This document shows, one piece after another, positions 52,209 to 60,039 of a stretch of DNA of 64,000 nucleotides. Made by a program: the position numbers and the translations under genes. The stretch lies in NCBI GenBank assembly GCA_039527025.1, contig BAAAJN010000005.1:304278-368277 (forward strand), read 5' to 3'. The notes under the pieces were generated by a model. It saw only the letters and a program-made list of their open reading frames with translations. It ran no database searches and was not told the origin of the DNA. Source of the DNA: Microlunatus lacustris. Its GTDB lineage: Bacteria; Actinomycetota; Actinomycetes; Propionibacteriales; Propionibacteriaceae. Each line of letters opens with the position of its first letter. The first letter of the stretch is position 1.

Positions 52209-52835
52209 CTAGATCAGACCCTCGCGGACGGCGTAGGCCACCGCGTGGGAGCGGTTGCGCAGCTGCAGGCGTGTGTTGAGGTCGTGCAGCACGTTCTTCA
52301 CCGTCCGCTCGCTGTAGCAGAGCCTGCTGGCGATCTCGGCCGTGTCGTGCCCGTCGGCCACCAGCCGGAGCACCTCGGTCTCCCGCGGCGTGAGGCCGCT
52401 GAAGGTCAACCCGCGCGGGGCGAGCACCTGCCGCTGCAGCTTGCCGACCTGCTCGAGCAGCCGACCCAGCAGGTCCGCGGGAATCTCGCCGTGGCCGCGG
52501 GCGACGCGGCTGATCGCCTGGACGAGGACGCCCGCGGTGGCGTCCGAGCGGCGCAGCAGCCCGCAGACGCCGGCTTCGGCGGCCGCCCGCAGAGCCTGGT
52601 CGTCCAGCAGCGTGGCGATCAGCAGCACCCGTTCCGGTCCGGTGCGGCGGAGGTCGTGGAGCAGGTCGGTGGTGGCCCCGTCCACCTGGTCGGCCACGAC
52701 GACAGCCAGCCGTGCCTCGAACCTGCGGTGCTCGTCCAGCACCTTCACCTCCGGGCACATCCGGAGCTGGCTGACCACACCGGCCTGGGAGATCGGGTCC
52801 ATCCCCCGGACGTAGACGGCGATCGGGTCGTTCAC
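52209..52835 (-). CDS. LuxR-type regulator with atypical receiver, eCIS-linked
   Basis: A 208-residue NarL/LuxR-like regulator. The C-terminal helix-turn-helix is complete (GLTPRETEVLRLVADGHDTAEIASRLCYSERTVKNVLHDL). The receiver-like N-terminus lacks the acidic pair near residue 10 and has Arg where the conserved Lys should be (GLLRRSDA), so it is unlikely to be a normal phosphoacceptor. The GTG at 52835 has an AGGAGG site six bases upstream. It precedes the ATPase genes and probably controls the eCIS operons. Its own promoter carries a SARP-like repeat. Confidence 0.88.
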   Translation of the reverse strand: MNDPIAVYVRGMDPISQAGVVSQLRMCPEVKVLDEHRRFEARLAVVVADQVDGATTDLLHDLRRTGPERVLLIATLLDDQALRAAAEAGVCGLLRRSDATAGVLVQAISRVARGHGEIPADLLGRLLEQVGKLQRQVLAPRGLTFSGLTPRETEVLRLVADGHDTAEIASRLCYSERTVKNVLHDLNTRLQLRNRSHAVAYAVREGLI

Positions 52836-52879
52836 GATGTCCTCCTGGTTGCGCTTCTGTGCAGCAGCCTCCGCCTGCT

Positions 52880-52908
52880 GCTCACCAACGGCTCAACGAA
52901 TGCTCAAC
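52880..52908 (-). promoter_or_regulatory. SARP-type operator: three heptamers at 11-bp phase
   Basis: GCTCACC (52880-52886), GCTCAAC (52891-52897) and GCTCAAC (52902-52908) recur every 11 bases with 4-base spacers. On the minus strand they read GTTGAGC, GTTGAGC, GGTGAGC and lie 45-73 bases upstream of the LuxR-type start. SARP regulators bind direct heptamers of this period. The cognate regulator is probably the STAND-SARP protein at 31537-34392. Confidence 0.6.
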
Positions 52909-52989
52909 GGACGGGGCCGAGGCCAGGTCGACCCGCCACCGGTCTGGTCGCCGGCCACGGCGCGACGGCTGGCCGTCGCGGTCACCTGC

Positions 52990-53007
52990 GCAGTACCCAG
53001 GTACTGC
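52990..53007 (+). promoter_or_regulatory. Palindromic operator candidate upstream of ABC exporter
   Basis: GCAGTACC-CA-GGTACTGC is a perfect 8-2-8 inverted repeat, 82 bases before the ABC ATPase start. It may bind the response regulator at 56132-56797 or another dimeric repressor. Confidence 0.45.
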
Positions 53008-53089
53008 CGATCGAGGGTGAGCAGCACCGTCGGCCGATGTGCAGGCGCCCACGCATGCCTAGCGTCGTCACCATGCGGAGGAACAGCAC

Positions 53090-54019
53090 ATGATCAGCGC
53101 CGAGGCGCTCACCAAGCGCTACGGCCAGCAGGTTGCCGTGGACGCCGTCGACTTCAGGGTGGGACCCGGTCAGGTGACGGGGTTCCTCGGCCCGAACGGG
53201 GCGGGCAAGTCCACGACGATGAGGATGATCGTCGGGCTGGACCGCCCGACCGCCGGCAGGGTCGAGGTGAACGGGAAGACCTACCGCGAGCACCGCGCTC
53301 CGCTGCGGGAGGTCGGCGTGCTGCTCGACGCCAAGGCTGCTCACCCGGGACGCTCGGCCTACAAGCACCTGCTCTCGATCGCGGCGACGCACGGCATCGG
53401 CGCTTCCCGGGTGCACGAGGTCATCGGCCTGGCCGGACTCGACTCCGTCGCCGGCAAGCGCGTCGGGGGCTTCTCGCTCGGGATGGGACAGCGGCTGGGG
53501 ATCGCCGCTGCCCTGATCGGCGATCCCGCGACGATCATCCTCGACGAGCCGGTGAACGGCCTGGACCCGGAGGGCGTCCGCTGGGTGCGGACGCTCGTGC
53601 GGAGCCTGGCGGCGGAGGGCCGCACCGTGCTGCTGTCCTCGCACCTGATGAGCGAGATGGCCCAGACCGCCGACCGGCTGATCGTGATCGGACGCGGGAG
53701 GATCCTGGCGGATGGTCCCCTCGACGACGTCATCGCGGGGGCCACGCACTCCGTGGTCCGCGTGCGGGCACGGGACGCAGAACGTCTGGTCGCGACGGTC
53801 GCCGGACCCGGCGTCGTCGTCTCCATGCTGTCTGATGGGGCGGTGGAGATCTCCGGACTGAGCGCTGAGCAGGTGGCCGTCGCCGCGTCTGCAGCCGGGG
53901 TCGTCCTGCACGAGCTGGGGTCGTCGACGGGCTCGCTGGAAGAGGCGTACCTCGCGCTCACCGCCGGGGAAGTCGAGTACCGCTCGTCCGCCGTGGTCGG
54001 GACAGGAGCAGGCCGGTGA
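53090..54019 (+). CDS. ABC-2 exporter ATP-binding protein
   Basis: A 309-residue ATPase. Walker A is GPNGAGKSTTMRM, the signature is GFSLGMGQRLGIAAALI, and Walker B is ATIILDEPVNGLDPEG, followed by the switch His in LLSSHLMSEMA. The C-terminal part is like that of antibiotic and lantibiotic exporters. The ATG at 53090 follows a GGAGGAA site. It is divergent from the LuxR-type gene and overlaps its permease by four bases. A role in drug or peptide export is likely; the substrate is unknown. Confidence 0.93.
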   Translation: MISAEALTKRYGQQVAVDAVDFRVGPGQVTGFLGPNGAGKSTTMRMIVGLDRPTAGRVEVNGKTYREHRAPLREVGVLLDAKAAHPGRSAYKHLLSIAATHGIGASRVHEVIGLAGLDSVAGKRVGGFSLGMGQRLGIAAALIGDPATIILDEPVNGLDPEGVRWVRTLVRSLAAEGRTVLLSSHLMSEMAQTADRLIVIGRGRILADGPLDDVIAGATHSVVRVRARDAERLVATVAGPGVVVSMLSDGAVEISGLSAEQVAVAASAAGVVLHELGSSTGSLEEAYLALTAGEVEYRSSAVVGTGAGR

Positions 54020-54861
54020 TCGCGCTCGAGGAGCAGCGGGCGACCTCCGAGCCGGGCGCCGGAGCCTCGAGCTTCCCCCACGTCCTGCGCTCGGAGCTCA
54101 TCAAGCTCACCAGCCTCCGGTCCACGGTCGGCCTCCTGCTCGCGATCGTCGTGTTCGGGCTGGGCGTCAGCGTCACGTTGGGCTTGACGGCCTACGACGC
54201 AGGCCTGCCGGACGCCCCTTCGGTGGGCTTCATGCTCGACCAGGTCACGATCGGGACCGTGCTGTTCGGGCAGCTCATCGCCGGCGTCCTCGGGGTGCTC
54301 GTGATCAGCGGCGAGTACTCGAGCGGGACGATCCAGTCGACCCTGATCGCGGTCCCCTCGAGGGTGACCGTGCTCGCCGCGAAGGCGGTCGTGCTGTTCC
54401 TCACCGTGCTGGCGGCCGCACTCGTCGCGACCCTCGGCTCCTGGGCGGCGACGTACCCGATGTTCGCCGTCCACGGCGTCCAGGTCGGCCTCGACGCCCC
54501 CGGGGTGGTGCTCGCCCTCCTCGGCGGATCGGTGTACGTCGCTCTCTCCGCCGTCCTCGGCCTGGGTGTCGGGACCATGCTGCGCTCGGTCGCGGCGGGG
54601 GTCGCCACCGTCATCTCCCTGATCCTGCTGCTGCCGATCGTCCTGTCCGTGCTCCCGGCGTCGCCCCTGGTCAGGAACCTCCATCTGCTCACGATGTCGA
54701 AGGCCGGCGACGCCATGACCGGCGTCCCGGACGCCGGAGGGGTGTTCGTGGATCTCACCGACGGCTACGTCAGCGCGGCTGCTGGTTGGGTGGTCGCCCT
54801 CGTGTGGGCCGTCGTCGCCCTCCTGGTCGGGGCGGTCCTGCTCCGTCGACGGGACGCCTGA
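54016..54861 (+). CDS. ABC-2 exporter permease
   Basis: A 281-residue permease with six hydrophobic helices. Family text includes LRSELIKLTSLRSTVGLLLAIV, ISGEYSSGTIQSTLIAVPSRVTVLAAKAVV and the final GWVVALVWAVVALLVGAVLLRRRDA. The GTG at 54016 overlaps the ATPase stop by four bases. It forms the channel of the exporter with the preceding gene. Confidence 0.9.
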   Translation: MIALEEQRATSEPGAGASSFPHVLRSELIKLTSLRSTVGLLLAIVVFGLGVSVTLGLTAYDAGLPDAPSVGFMLDQVTIGTVLFGQLIAGVLGVLVISGEYSSGTIQSTLIAVPSRVTVLAAKAVVLFLTVLAAALVATLGSWAATYPMFAVHGVQVGLDAPGVVLALLGGSVYVALSAVLGLGVGTMLRSVAAGVATVISLILLLPIVLSVLPASPLVRNLHLLTMSKAGDAMTGVPDAGGVFVDLTDGYVSAAAGWVVALVWAVVALLVGAVLLRRRDA

Positions 54862-54953
54862 TCACCCTCCAGGGCCGGTCGCGCGGTGCCCGCGCGGGGG
54901 GAGCGGGCGATCGACGTCGCGGCGACCACGGTCGCTGGCGACGTCCCCGGCTG

Positions 54954-56129
54954 GTGGACGCCCTGGTCGTGGCGGTGTACGGAGTGCTCGCCCTCGGCCT
55001 GGCGCTGCTCTCGGTCGAGCCGCCGTACGCGACACCGCTGTGGCCGATGATCGCGCTCGCCCTCGGCGGCTTCGCAGCCCTGGCGGCCCGCCGCCAGCAT
55101 CCGCTGCTGGCCTTCGTCGGCGCGATGGTGCTGTCGGTGCTGTCCCTGGCCGTGGGGTCGGGGGCCGAGTCGCTGCTCGCCGTGCTCGCGATGTACCACG
55201 CGGGCGTCCGCCGCGGCGCTCTGGGCGTCTGGCTCTGGTGCGGCGTCGCCCTGATCGGTGGTGCCGTCGGCGGGCTCGCGCTCACCGTCCGGGGAGCAGC
55301 CGGTCCACCCGTCCTGGGCCTGGCGCCGCCGCCGGTTCCCCGCGACACCTGGCTGGACTGGGCCAACTTCTCCCTCGTCATCGTCGTGGTGCTCCTGATC
55401 CCGACGCTGCTCGGGACGAACGTGGGGCACCGGCGGCGCCACATCCGCGAGCTGGTCGACCGGGCGGAGCGGATCGCGCGTGAGCGCGACCAGCAGGTGG
55501 AGATCGCGCGAGCTCTCGAGCGTGAGCGCATCGCGCGGGAGATGCACGACGTGATCGCCCACAGCCTCTCCGTCATGATCGCGGTCGCCGACGGTGCGCA
55601 CGCGGCAGCCGGGGAGCGACCGGACGAGGCCGAGGAGGCGATCGCCCGCGTGGCCGAGACCGGCCGCAGGACCCTCGGGGAGGTGCGCCGACTCCTCGGA
55701 GGTGTGCGCGGGGAGGACGGGAACTCGGCAGCGGAGTTCGCTCCGCAGCCTGACGCGTCACAGCTGGCGCCGCTCGTGGCCGGGTTCCGGGCCGCCGGTC
55801 TCCCGGTGCGTCTCGTGGTGACGGGGACCCCGTCGGTGGACCCGCTTCTCGGCCTCACCGTCTACCGCATCGTGCAGGAGTCGCTGACGAACGTCCTGCG
55901 CCACGCCCGGCGGGTGCGCTCGGCGACCGTCACGGTCACCTGGACGGCGGAGGAGGTGACGGTCCTGGTCCGGGACCTGGCGTCGCCCGGCACGCTGTCC
56001 CCGAGCACAGGGCGTGGCCTTCTCGGGATGCGGGAGCGGGTCGCCCTCTACGAAGGCATCGTGGAGGCTGGGCCCCACGAGGACGGCGGATGGCGCGTCT
56101 TCGCACGACTGCGACGGGACGAGCGCTAG
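54954..56129 (+). CDS. Sensor histidine kinase, NarL-type (HisKA_3)
   Basis: About 392 residues with four or five N-terminal membrane helices and a kinase core. The dimerisation/phosphoacceptor helix is RIAREMHDVIAHSLSVMI with the His. The ATPase part has the N box VQESLTNVLRHA and the G box GRGLLGMRERVALY. The start is uncertain: GTG 54954 begins just before the first membrane helix, while a CTG at 54858 would couple it to the permease. It is linked to the response regulator two bases downstream and probably senses the exporter substrate or membrane stress. Confidence 0.88.
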   Translation: MDALVVAVYGVLALGLALLSVEPPYATPLWPMIALALGGFAALAARRQHPLLAFVGAMVLSVLSLAVGSGAESLLAVLAMYHAGVRRGALGVWLWCGVALIGGAVGGLALTVRGAAGPPVLGLAPPPVPRDTWLDWANFSLVIVVVLLIPTLLGTNVGHRRRHIRELVDRAERIARERDQQVEIARALERERIAREMHDVIAHSLSVMIAVADGAHAAAGERPDEAEEAIARVAETGRRTLGEVRRLLGGVRGEDGNSAAEFAPQPDASQLAPLVAGFRAAGLPVRLVVTGTPSVDPLLGLTVYRIVQESLTNVLRHARRVRSATVTVTWTAEEVTVLVRDLASPGTLSPSTGRGLLGMRERVALYEGIVEAGPHEDGGWRVFARLRRDER

Positions 56130-56131
56130 CT

Positions 56132-56797
56132 GTGGGCGACGAGATCCGGGTGCTCCTCGTCGACGACCAGGAGCTCATCCGCTACGGCTTCAGGCTCGTG
56201 CTCGAGTCCAGGCCGGGGATCGTCGTCGTCGGCGAGGCGGCTGATGGTGCGCGAGCAGTGGGGGCCGTCGGCCGGCTCCAGCCCGACGTGGTGCTGATGG
56301 ACGTCCGCATGCCGGGGGTGGACGGCATCGAGGCGACGAGGCGCATCACCAGGCTGCGCCCGGACATGCGTGTCCTGGTTCTGACGACCTACGACCTCGA
56401 CGAGTACGCCTTCGGTGCGCTCGACGCCGGTGCGGCCGGGTTCCTGCTCAAGGACACCCGCCCGGATGAGCTCGTCGCCGCGATCCGCGCGGTCCACTCG
56501 GGTGACGCGGTCGTCTCACCGCGGATCACCGCCAGGCTCATCGAGGTCGCAGCCCCGCACCTCGGCGTGCGGCCGGCCGTCGACGTCAACGAGGCGTTGT
56601 CGGCGCTGACGGCACGAGAACGCGAGATCTTCGTCCTCATCGGGCGCGGCGAGACGAACAGCGAGATCGCTGCGGGGCTCTACCTGAGCGAGTCGACGGT
56701 GAAGGCGAACGTGGGCCGGGTGCTCGCCAAGCTCGATCTCCGCAACCGCGTCGAGGCGGTGATCCGGGCCTACGAGCTGGGTGTCGTCGGACGTTGA
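56132..56797 (+). CDS. NarL/LuxR-type response regulator
   Basis: A 221-residue regulator. The receiver has the acidic pair in VLLVDDQELIRYGF, the phosphoacceptor Asp in DVVLMDVRMPGVDGI and the Lys in GFLLKDTRPDEL. The C-terminal helix-turn-helix is ALTAREREIFVLIGRGETNSEIAAGLYLSESTVKANVGRVL. The GTG at 56132 lies two bases after the kinase stop. The four genes from 53090 on form one exporter/two-component unit, and the likely target is their own promoter. Confidence 0.95.
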   Translation: MGDEIRVLLVDDQELIRYGFRLVLESRPGIVVVGEAADGARAVGAVGRLQPDVVLMDVRMPGVDGIEATRRITRLRPDMRVLVLTTYDLDEYAFGALDAGAAGFLLKDTRPDELVAAIRAVHSGDAVVSPRITARLIEVAAPHLGVRPAVDVNEALSALTAREREIFVLIGRGETNSEIAAGLYLSESTVKANVGRVLAKLDLRNRVEAVIRAYELGVVGR

Positions 56798-56922
56798 CGC
56801 GAGCGGGTCCCGTCGCGACGCGGGGCCCGCGAGGTGCTCACTAGGCTGCGATCAGCGCGAACCGGAGCGCCTGCGCCTCGGAGCAGCGCGCCCGACGGAG
56901 GGCCACGGCGAAGGAGCTGGAC

Positions 56923-57252
56923 ATGACCGCAGAACGTGAGGCCCTCGCGAACCGGATCCGCGCAGCCCTGCCTCAGGACCGCCCGCTCCGCGAGGTGTCG
57001 ATGTTCGGCGGTCTGTCGTTCATGGTGGACGACAGCATGGTCGTCGCGGCCGGCCGGGACGGCGACCTGCTCGTCCGCATCGACCCCGCGCGGTACGACC
57101 AGCTGCTCACGCTCCCCGGCGCCAGGCCCGCGGTCATGGGCGTCGACCGTCCCATGGGACCGGGCTGGATCACCGTCGCCCGCGACGGCCTCGCCACCGA
57201 CGAGCAGCTCGCGTCCTGGGTGCAGGTCGGCCTGGACCACCGCGACGGCTGA
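56923..57252 (+). CDS. TfoX N-terminal domain protein
   Basis: A 109-residue protein of the TfoX/Sxy N-terminal domain family (REVSMFGGLSFMVDDSMVVAAGRDGDLLVRIDP, and RPMGPGWITVARDGL). The ATG at 56923 has an AAGGAG site. The C-terminal TfoX domain is absent, as usual for stand-alone actinobacterial members, so a role in competence is not implied. Single gene, followed by an SDR relic on the other strand. Confidence 0.85.
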   Translation: MTAEREALANRIRAALPQDRPLREVSMFGGLSFMVDDSMVVAAGRDGDLLVRIDPARYDQLLTLPGARPAVMGVDRPMGPGWITVARDGLATDEQLASWVQVGLDHRDG

Positions 57253-57256
57253 CGGC

Positions 57257-57439
57257 TCACCCGTCCGTGCGGGCGACCGGAGTCGCCAGGAACGACGTCG
57301 GGAGATGCCCCTGCGGGAAGCCCCCGTTGCTCGAGAGCAGCTGGCCGTTGCTCGAGCCGCCCTGCTCGGAGAGCAGGAACCGCACCAGGTCCGGTGTCCT
57401 CAGCCGCCGGTCGGCGGGCTCGTGGGCGGCCGTGGCCAG
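57257..57439 (-). pseudogene. C-terminal relic of a short-chain dehydrogenase
   Basis: The minus strand reads RRLRTPDLVRFLLSEQGGSS followed by NGQLLSSNGGFPQG and a stop. The pattern TP-x-DL-x8-L-x-SEQGG-x2-NGQ-L-x3-GG-F is the usual C-terminus of SDR enzymes. No Rossmann domain or catalytic Tyr lies upstream, where the DUF6578-like gene intervenes. A gene remnant. Confidence 0.6.
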
Positions 57440-57441
57440 GC

Positions 57442-57723
57442 TCAGCTGACGATCGTGATCAGGTACCGGTCAGCGTCGGGGACCACCGGATCTCCGGTCC
57501 AGGGCTGCTCGAGGTGGCCGTCGTCCTCGTCGTCGAAGCCACGCAGCGCCCTCCCGCTGGGCAGTCGCTGGACGTCCTCCACCGTGCCGTCGCGGTGCTC
57601 GACGCCCACCTCGGCAACCCGTCCCGGGACCACGAGGCAGGTCAACGCCACGACCTGCTCCCGCTCGTACGCCGGGCCGCAGCACTCGTGCTCCCAGCCG
57701 CCGACCTCGACCACCACGCGCAT
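57442..57723 (-). CDS. Small conserved protein (DUF6578-like)
   Basis: A 93-residue protein (MRVVVEVGGWEHECCGPAYE at the N-terminus) with a CC pair near residue 14. The text resembles actinobacterial DUF6578 proteins, which start with a M-x-V-x-V-x-x-W-x4-CCG motif. The ATG at 57723 gives this motif at the N-terminus. The function is unknown. It lies 23 bases downstream of the small zinc-type gene on the same strand. Confidence 0.6.
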   Translation of the reverse strand: MRVVVEVGGWEHECCGPAYEREQVVALTCLVVPGRVAEVGVEHRDGTVEDVQRLPSGRALRGFDDEDDGHLEQPWTGDPVVPDADRYLITIVS

Positions 57724-57746
57724 CCCCTGGTGCTGGGGCTGCGGGG

Positions 57747-58007
57747 TCACCCGTAGCGGTGGCTCTTCTCCGGGTGCGCCGCCTGCCGGGTGCACGCCCG
57801 GCCGTTCATCGACTTGTGCCCGCAGAGGTCACCGGCGGCGGTGGCGGTCGGAGCCGGGGTGGTGGGTCGAGCCGTCTTCTCAGCCGGGGTGGGGCCGGCC
57901 GCTGGGGCCCCTGCGCGGGCAGCCGCCTCCCGCCGGGTGGGGCCGCTGGCACTGTCACGGGCGTACTTGGCTTCGCGCATCGCCCTCTGGGCGTCGACCT
58001 TGCTCAT
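57747..58007 (-). CDS. Small protein with Cys/His C-terminal motif
   Basis: An 86-residue protein. A charged N-terminus (MSKVDAQRAMREAKYARDSA) and an Ala/Pro/Thr linker lead to DLCGHKSMNGRACTRQAAHP followed by EKSHRYG. The C-x2-H-x7-C-x6-H-x4-H spacing could bind zinc. The ATG at 58007 overlaps the stop of the HYR relic. Similar short Cys/His tails occur in many actinobacterial proteins without known role. Confidence 0.6.
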   Translation of the reverse strand: MSKVDAQRAMREAKYARDSASGPTRREAAARAGAPAAGPTPAEKTARPTTPAPTATAAGDLCGHKSMNGRACTRQAAHPEKSHRYG

Positions 58008-58420
58008 CGTCGGCTCACGCCGAGGAGCCTACGACGATCCACCTGCGCGATGCCGATGACGTCGCTGACGCGCCGCTCCCGCCGGTGTCGCAGCGGAGGA
58101 CGACGGAGCCCCACCCGCGCCGCGGGTGGGGCTCCGTCTCCTGGTCGTCCGACGGGACCGTCAGCGGCGGGGCCCCGCGTGCGCTCCACGACGACGTCGA
58201 AGGTGCTCGTCCGGGTGTTGCCCGCCCGGTCCGTGGCCGTGCAGGTCACCCGGGTGGTGCCGAGCCGGAACAGGCTGCCGGGCGGCGGGGTGCAGGTCAG
58301 CCGCACGCGGCCGTCGCGGGTGTCGATGGCCGGAGGCCGGGTGTAGTCGACCCGCACCCCCTGCGCCCGCTCTGCGCGGGCCTCGACGTCGGACTTGTCG
58401 GCGATCCGGGGCGGCAGGAC
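58004..58420 (-). pseudogene. HYR-domain fragment
   Basis: The minus strand reads DYTRPPAIDTRDGRVRLTCT, PPPGSLFRLGTTRVTCTATD and RAGNTRTSTFDVVV. This is one HYR (hyalin repeat) domain, normally part of large secreted proteins. A stop lies shortly upstream of the preceding ILPPRIADKSDVEAR-like text, no signal peptide is present, and the text after the domain is Arg-rich and unrelated. I read it as the surviving piece of a larger extracellular protein gene. Confidence 0.55.
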
Positions 58421-58527
58421 GTCCGCCGGGCGGGTCTCGTCATCCTCTGTTCGGTGACCTCATCCGGAGGTCTGCTGGGGGCCGTCTTCCCGGAATCTTC
58501 CGAGGAAACGGACGAGCAGAGCCGGGG

Positions 58528-58555
58528 GCCGCCGGACATCGGAGGGGCCGGCGGC
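58528..58555 (-). terminator. Hairpin terminator after GH10 gene
   Basis: GCCGCCGG (58528-58535) and CCGGCGGC (58548-58555) pair around a 12-nt loop, 13 bases after the xylanase stop. Confidence 0.5.
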
Positions 58556-58568
58556 GACCGACGTGGTG

Positions 58569-59723
58569 CTAGCTGACGCCCAGCCGGGCGTCGTTCAACG
58601 TGTCGAGCAGCGCGTAGTACGCGGGCTTGCGGCGGTAGTCCTCGGTGAAGACGTTGGCGAAGCCCTCACCCTGGAAGAACACCGGCACCCAGGAGTAGCG
58701 GTCGGTGAAGCCCCAGATGGTGAAGGAGGTGCAGTTCTCCACCCCGAGGCAGGCCTCCAGGGCCTTGCGGTAGTCCGTCGCCTGGCGCTCGAGCTGCGGC
58801 CAGGTTGGCTGCTCCCCGGCCGGGACGTCCATCCTGACGTCGAGCTCGGTGATGGCGGTCTCCAGGCCGAGGTCGTCGAAGCGCTGCAGGTTGGCCTCCA
58901 GGCTCTCCGGGAACCCGTACCGGGTGGACAGGTGGGCCTGCACGGAGAACCCGTCGACCGGCACACCCTGCTCCAGCAGGTTCTGGACCAGCGCGTAGTA
59001 GGCGTCGCTCTTGGGGCCGATGCTCTCGACGCCGTAGTCGTTGAAGAACAGCTTGGCCTCGGGGTCGGCCTTGTGTGCCCAGCGGAAGACGTCGGCGATG
59101 ATGCCCGGGCCGAGGCGGTCGATCCAGATGTTGCCGCCCTGGGCGGTGGGGCCGACCCGCAGGGCGGAGCCGTCGTCACGGAAGATCTCGTTGGCCACGT
59201 CCCACTGCTGGATCTTGCCCTTGTAGCGCCCGACGACGGTCTGCACGTGGTCCTTGAGGATCCGGCGCAGCTGGCGGTCGGTGAAGTCCCCCTCCTCCAG
59301 CCACTCCGGGTTCTGGCTGTGCCACAGCAGGGTGTGGCCCCGGACGACCTGGCCGTTGCGGCGGGCGAACTTCACGATCGCGTCCATCTCGCGGAAGTTG
59401 TACACCCCCTGCTCGGGCTGGATGAACTCCCACTTGGCCTGGTTCTCCGGGGAGAGGGAGCTGAACTCCGAACGGACGTAGCGGCGGTACTGCTGGTCGG
59501 CGAGGAACGGGGACTGGCCGGGCTCGAGCCCCTCGTAGTCCTGGTCCAGGTGGTGACCGCCGCCGGCGGCGGCGGTGCCGATCACGAGGTCGTGAGGAGC
59601 TGCGGCCCGCAGCGTCCCCTCGTTGATCTGCGCTCTGCCGTGGTCTGCGGCGGCGGACAGCGCCGTCGACGCGAGCATGGCGGTCGTGGCGGCGATGACC
59701 GCCGCCAGGCGGGTGACCTTCAA
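58569..59723 (-). CDS. Secreted endo-1,4-beta-xylanase, GH10
   Basis: A 384-residue GH10 enzyme that cleaves xylan internally. The ATG at 59723 is followed by a signal peptide (KVTRLAAVIAATTAMLASTA) with a cleavage site near ALSAAA. Catalytic residues are the acid/base Glu179 in QWDVANEIF and the nucleophile Glu293 in ITELDVRM. The conserved FSSLSPENQAKWEFIQPEQG and RGHTLLWHSQNPEW are intact. No carbohydrate-binding module follows the barrel. It is divergent from the LacI-type gene, which probably represses it through the palindrome at 59784. Confidence 0.95.
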   Translation of the reverse strand: MKVTRLAAVIAATTAMLASTALSAAADHGRAQINEGTLRAAAPHDLVIGTAAAGGGHHLDQDYEGLEPGQSPFLADQQYRRYVRSEFSSLSPENQAKWEFIQPEQGVYNFREMDAIVKFARRNGQVVRGHTLLWHSQNPEWLEEGDFTDRQLRRILKDHVQTVVGRYKGKIQQWDVANEIFRDDGSALRVGPTAQGGNIWIDRLGPGIIADVFRWAHKADPEAKLFFNDYGVESIGPKSDAYYALVQNLLEQGVPVDGFSVQAHLSTRYGFPESLEANLQRFDDLGLETAITELDVRMDVPAGEQPTWPQLERQATDYRKALEACLGVENCTSFTIWGFTDRYSWVPVFFQGEGFANVFTEDYRRKPAYYALLDTLNDARLGVS

Positions 59724-60039
59724 CTGACCCTCCGGGGGAGAAGACGGTGACGTGACCCCTGGTGGGCCAGGTCACATCGGATGTTTCCGGAAAAATACCG
59801 GTTCCCCGCTCGGTGTCAAACTGGCTGCGTGCCGGAGCCGGCGGGAGCGGGCTGCGCGCCCGCCGCGTAGCATCCGAGCGACCGGCAGCGCCGCCGAGCG
59901 TCCTGACGCCGGCGGAGCGGTGACGACCTCGTTTCGTCCGGCTCCGCGCGTGCAGTCGTCCCGACGGGGCGGTCAGGGCGTCGAACGACCACGGCGAGCC
60001 GCGGGCCTGCGTAGGCTCGTCCGGCAAGGAGGAGGCAGC
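59724..60039. other. Divergent GH10/LacI control region
   Basis: 316 bases between the xylanase and its putative repressor gene. Apart from the palindrome listed separately I see no gene and no repeat. The half nearer the repressor is GC-rich and featureless. Confidence 0.5.
59784..59793. promoter_or_regulatory. LacI-type operator candidate TTTCCGGAAA
   Basis: TTTCCGGAAA is a perfect 10-bp palindrome with a central CCGG, the form of operators bound by LacI-family repressors of xylanase genes in actinobacteria. It lies 61 bases upstream of the xylanase start, within a longer ATG-TTTCCGG-AAAAATA-CCGG symmetry. The neighbouring LacI-type protein is the obvious ligand. Confidence 0.55.

Larger units (their letters stand above)
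34442..52835 (-). other. Extracellular contractile injection system (eCIS) locus
   Basis: A minus-strand cluster with the structural set of phage-tail-like contractile machines: sheath, two tube proteins, LysM adaptor, VgrG-type spike, gp25, baseplate J and tail protein I, plus the eCIS-specific AAA+ ATPase, DUF4255 and DUF4157 proteins. Most genes overlap by one or four bases. I see no tail-fibre gene and no obvious long helical tape-measure gene. This composition is that of actinobacterial eCIS, some of which act inside the producing cell. Confidence 0.93.
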
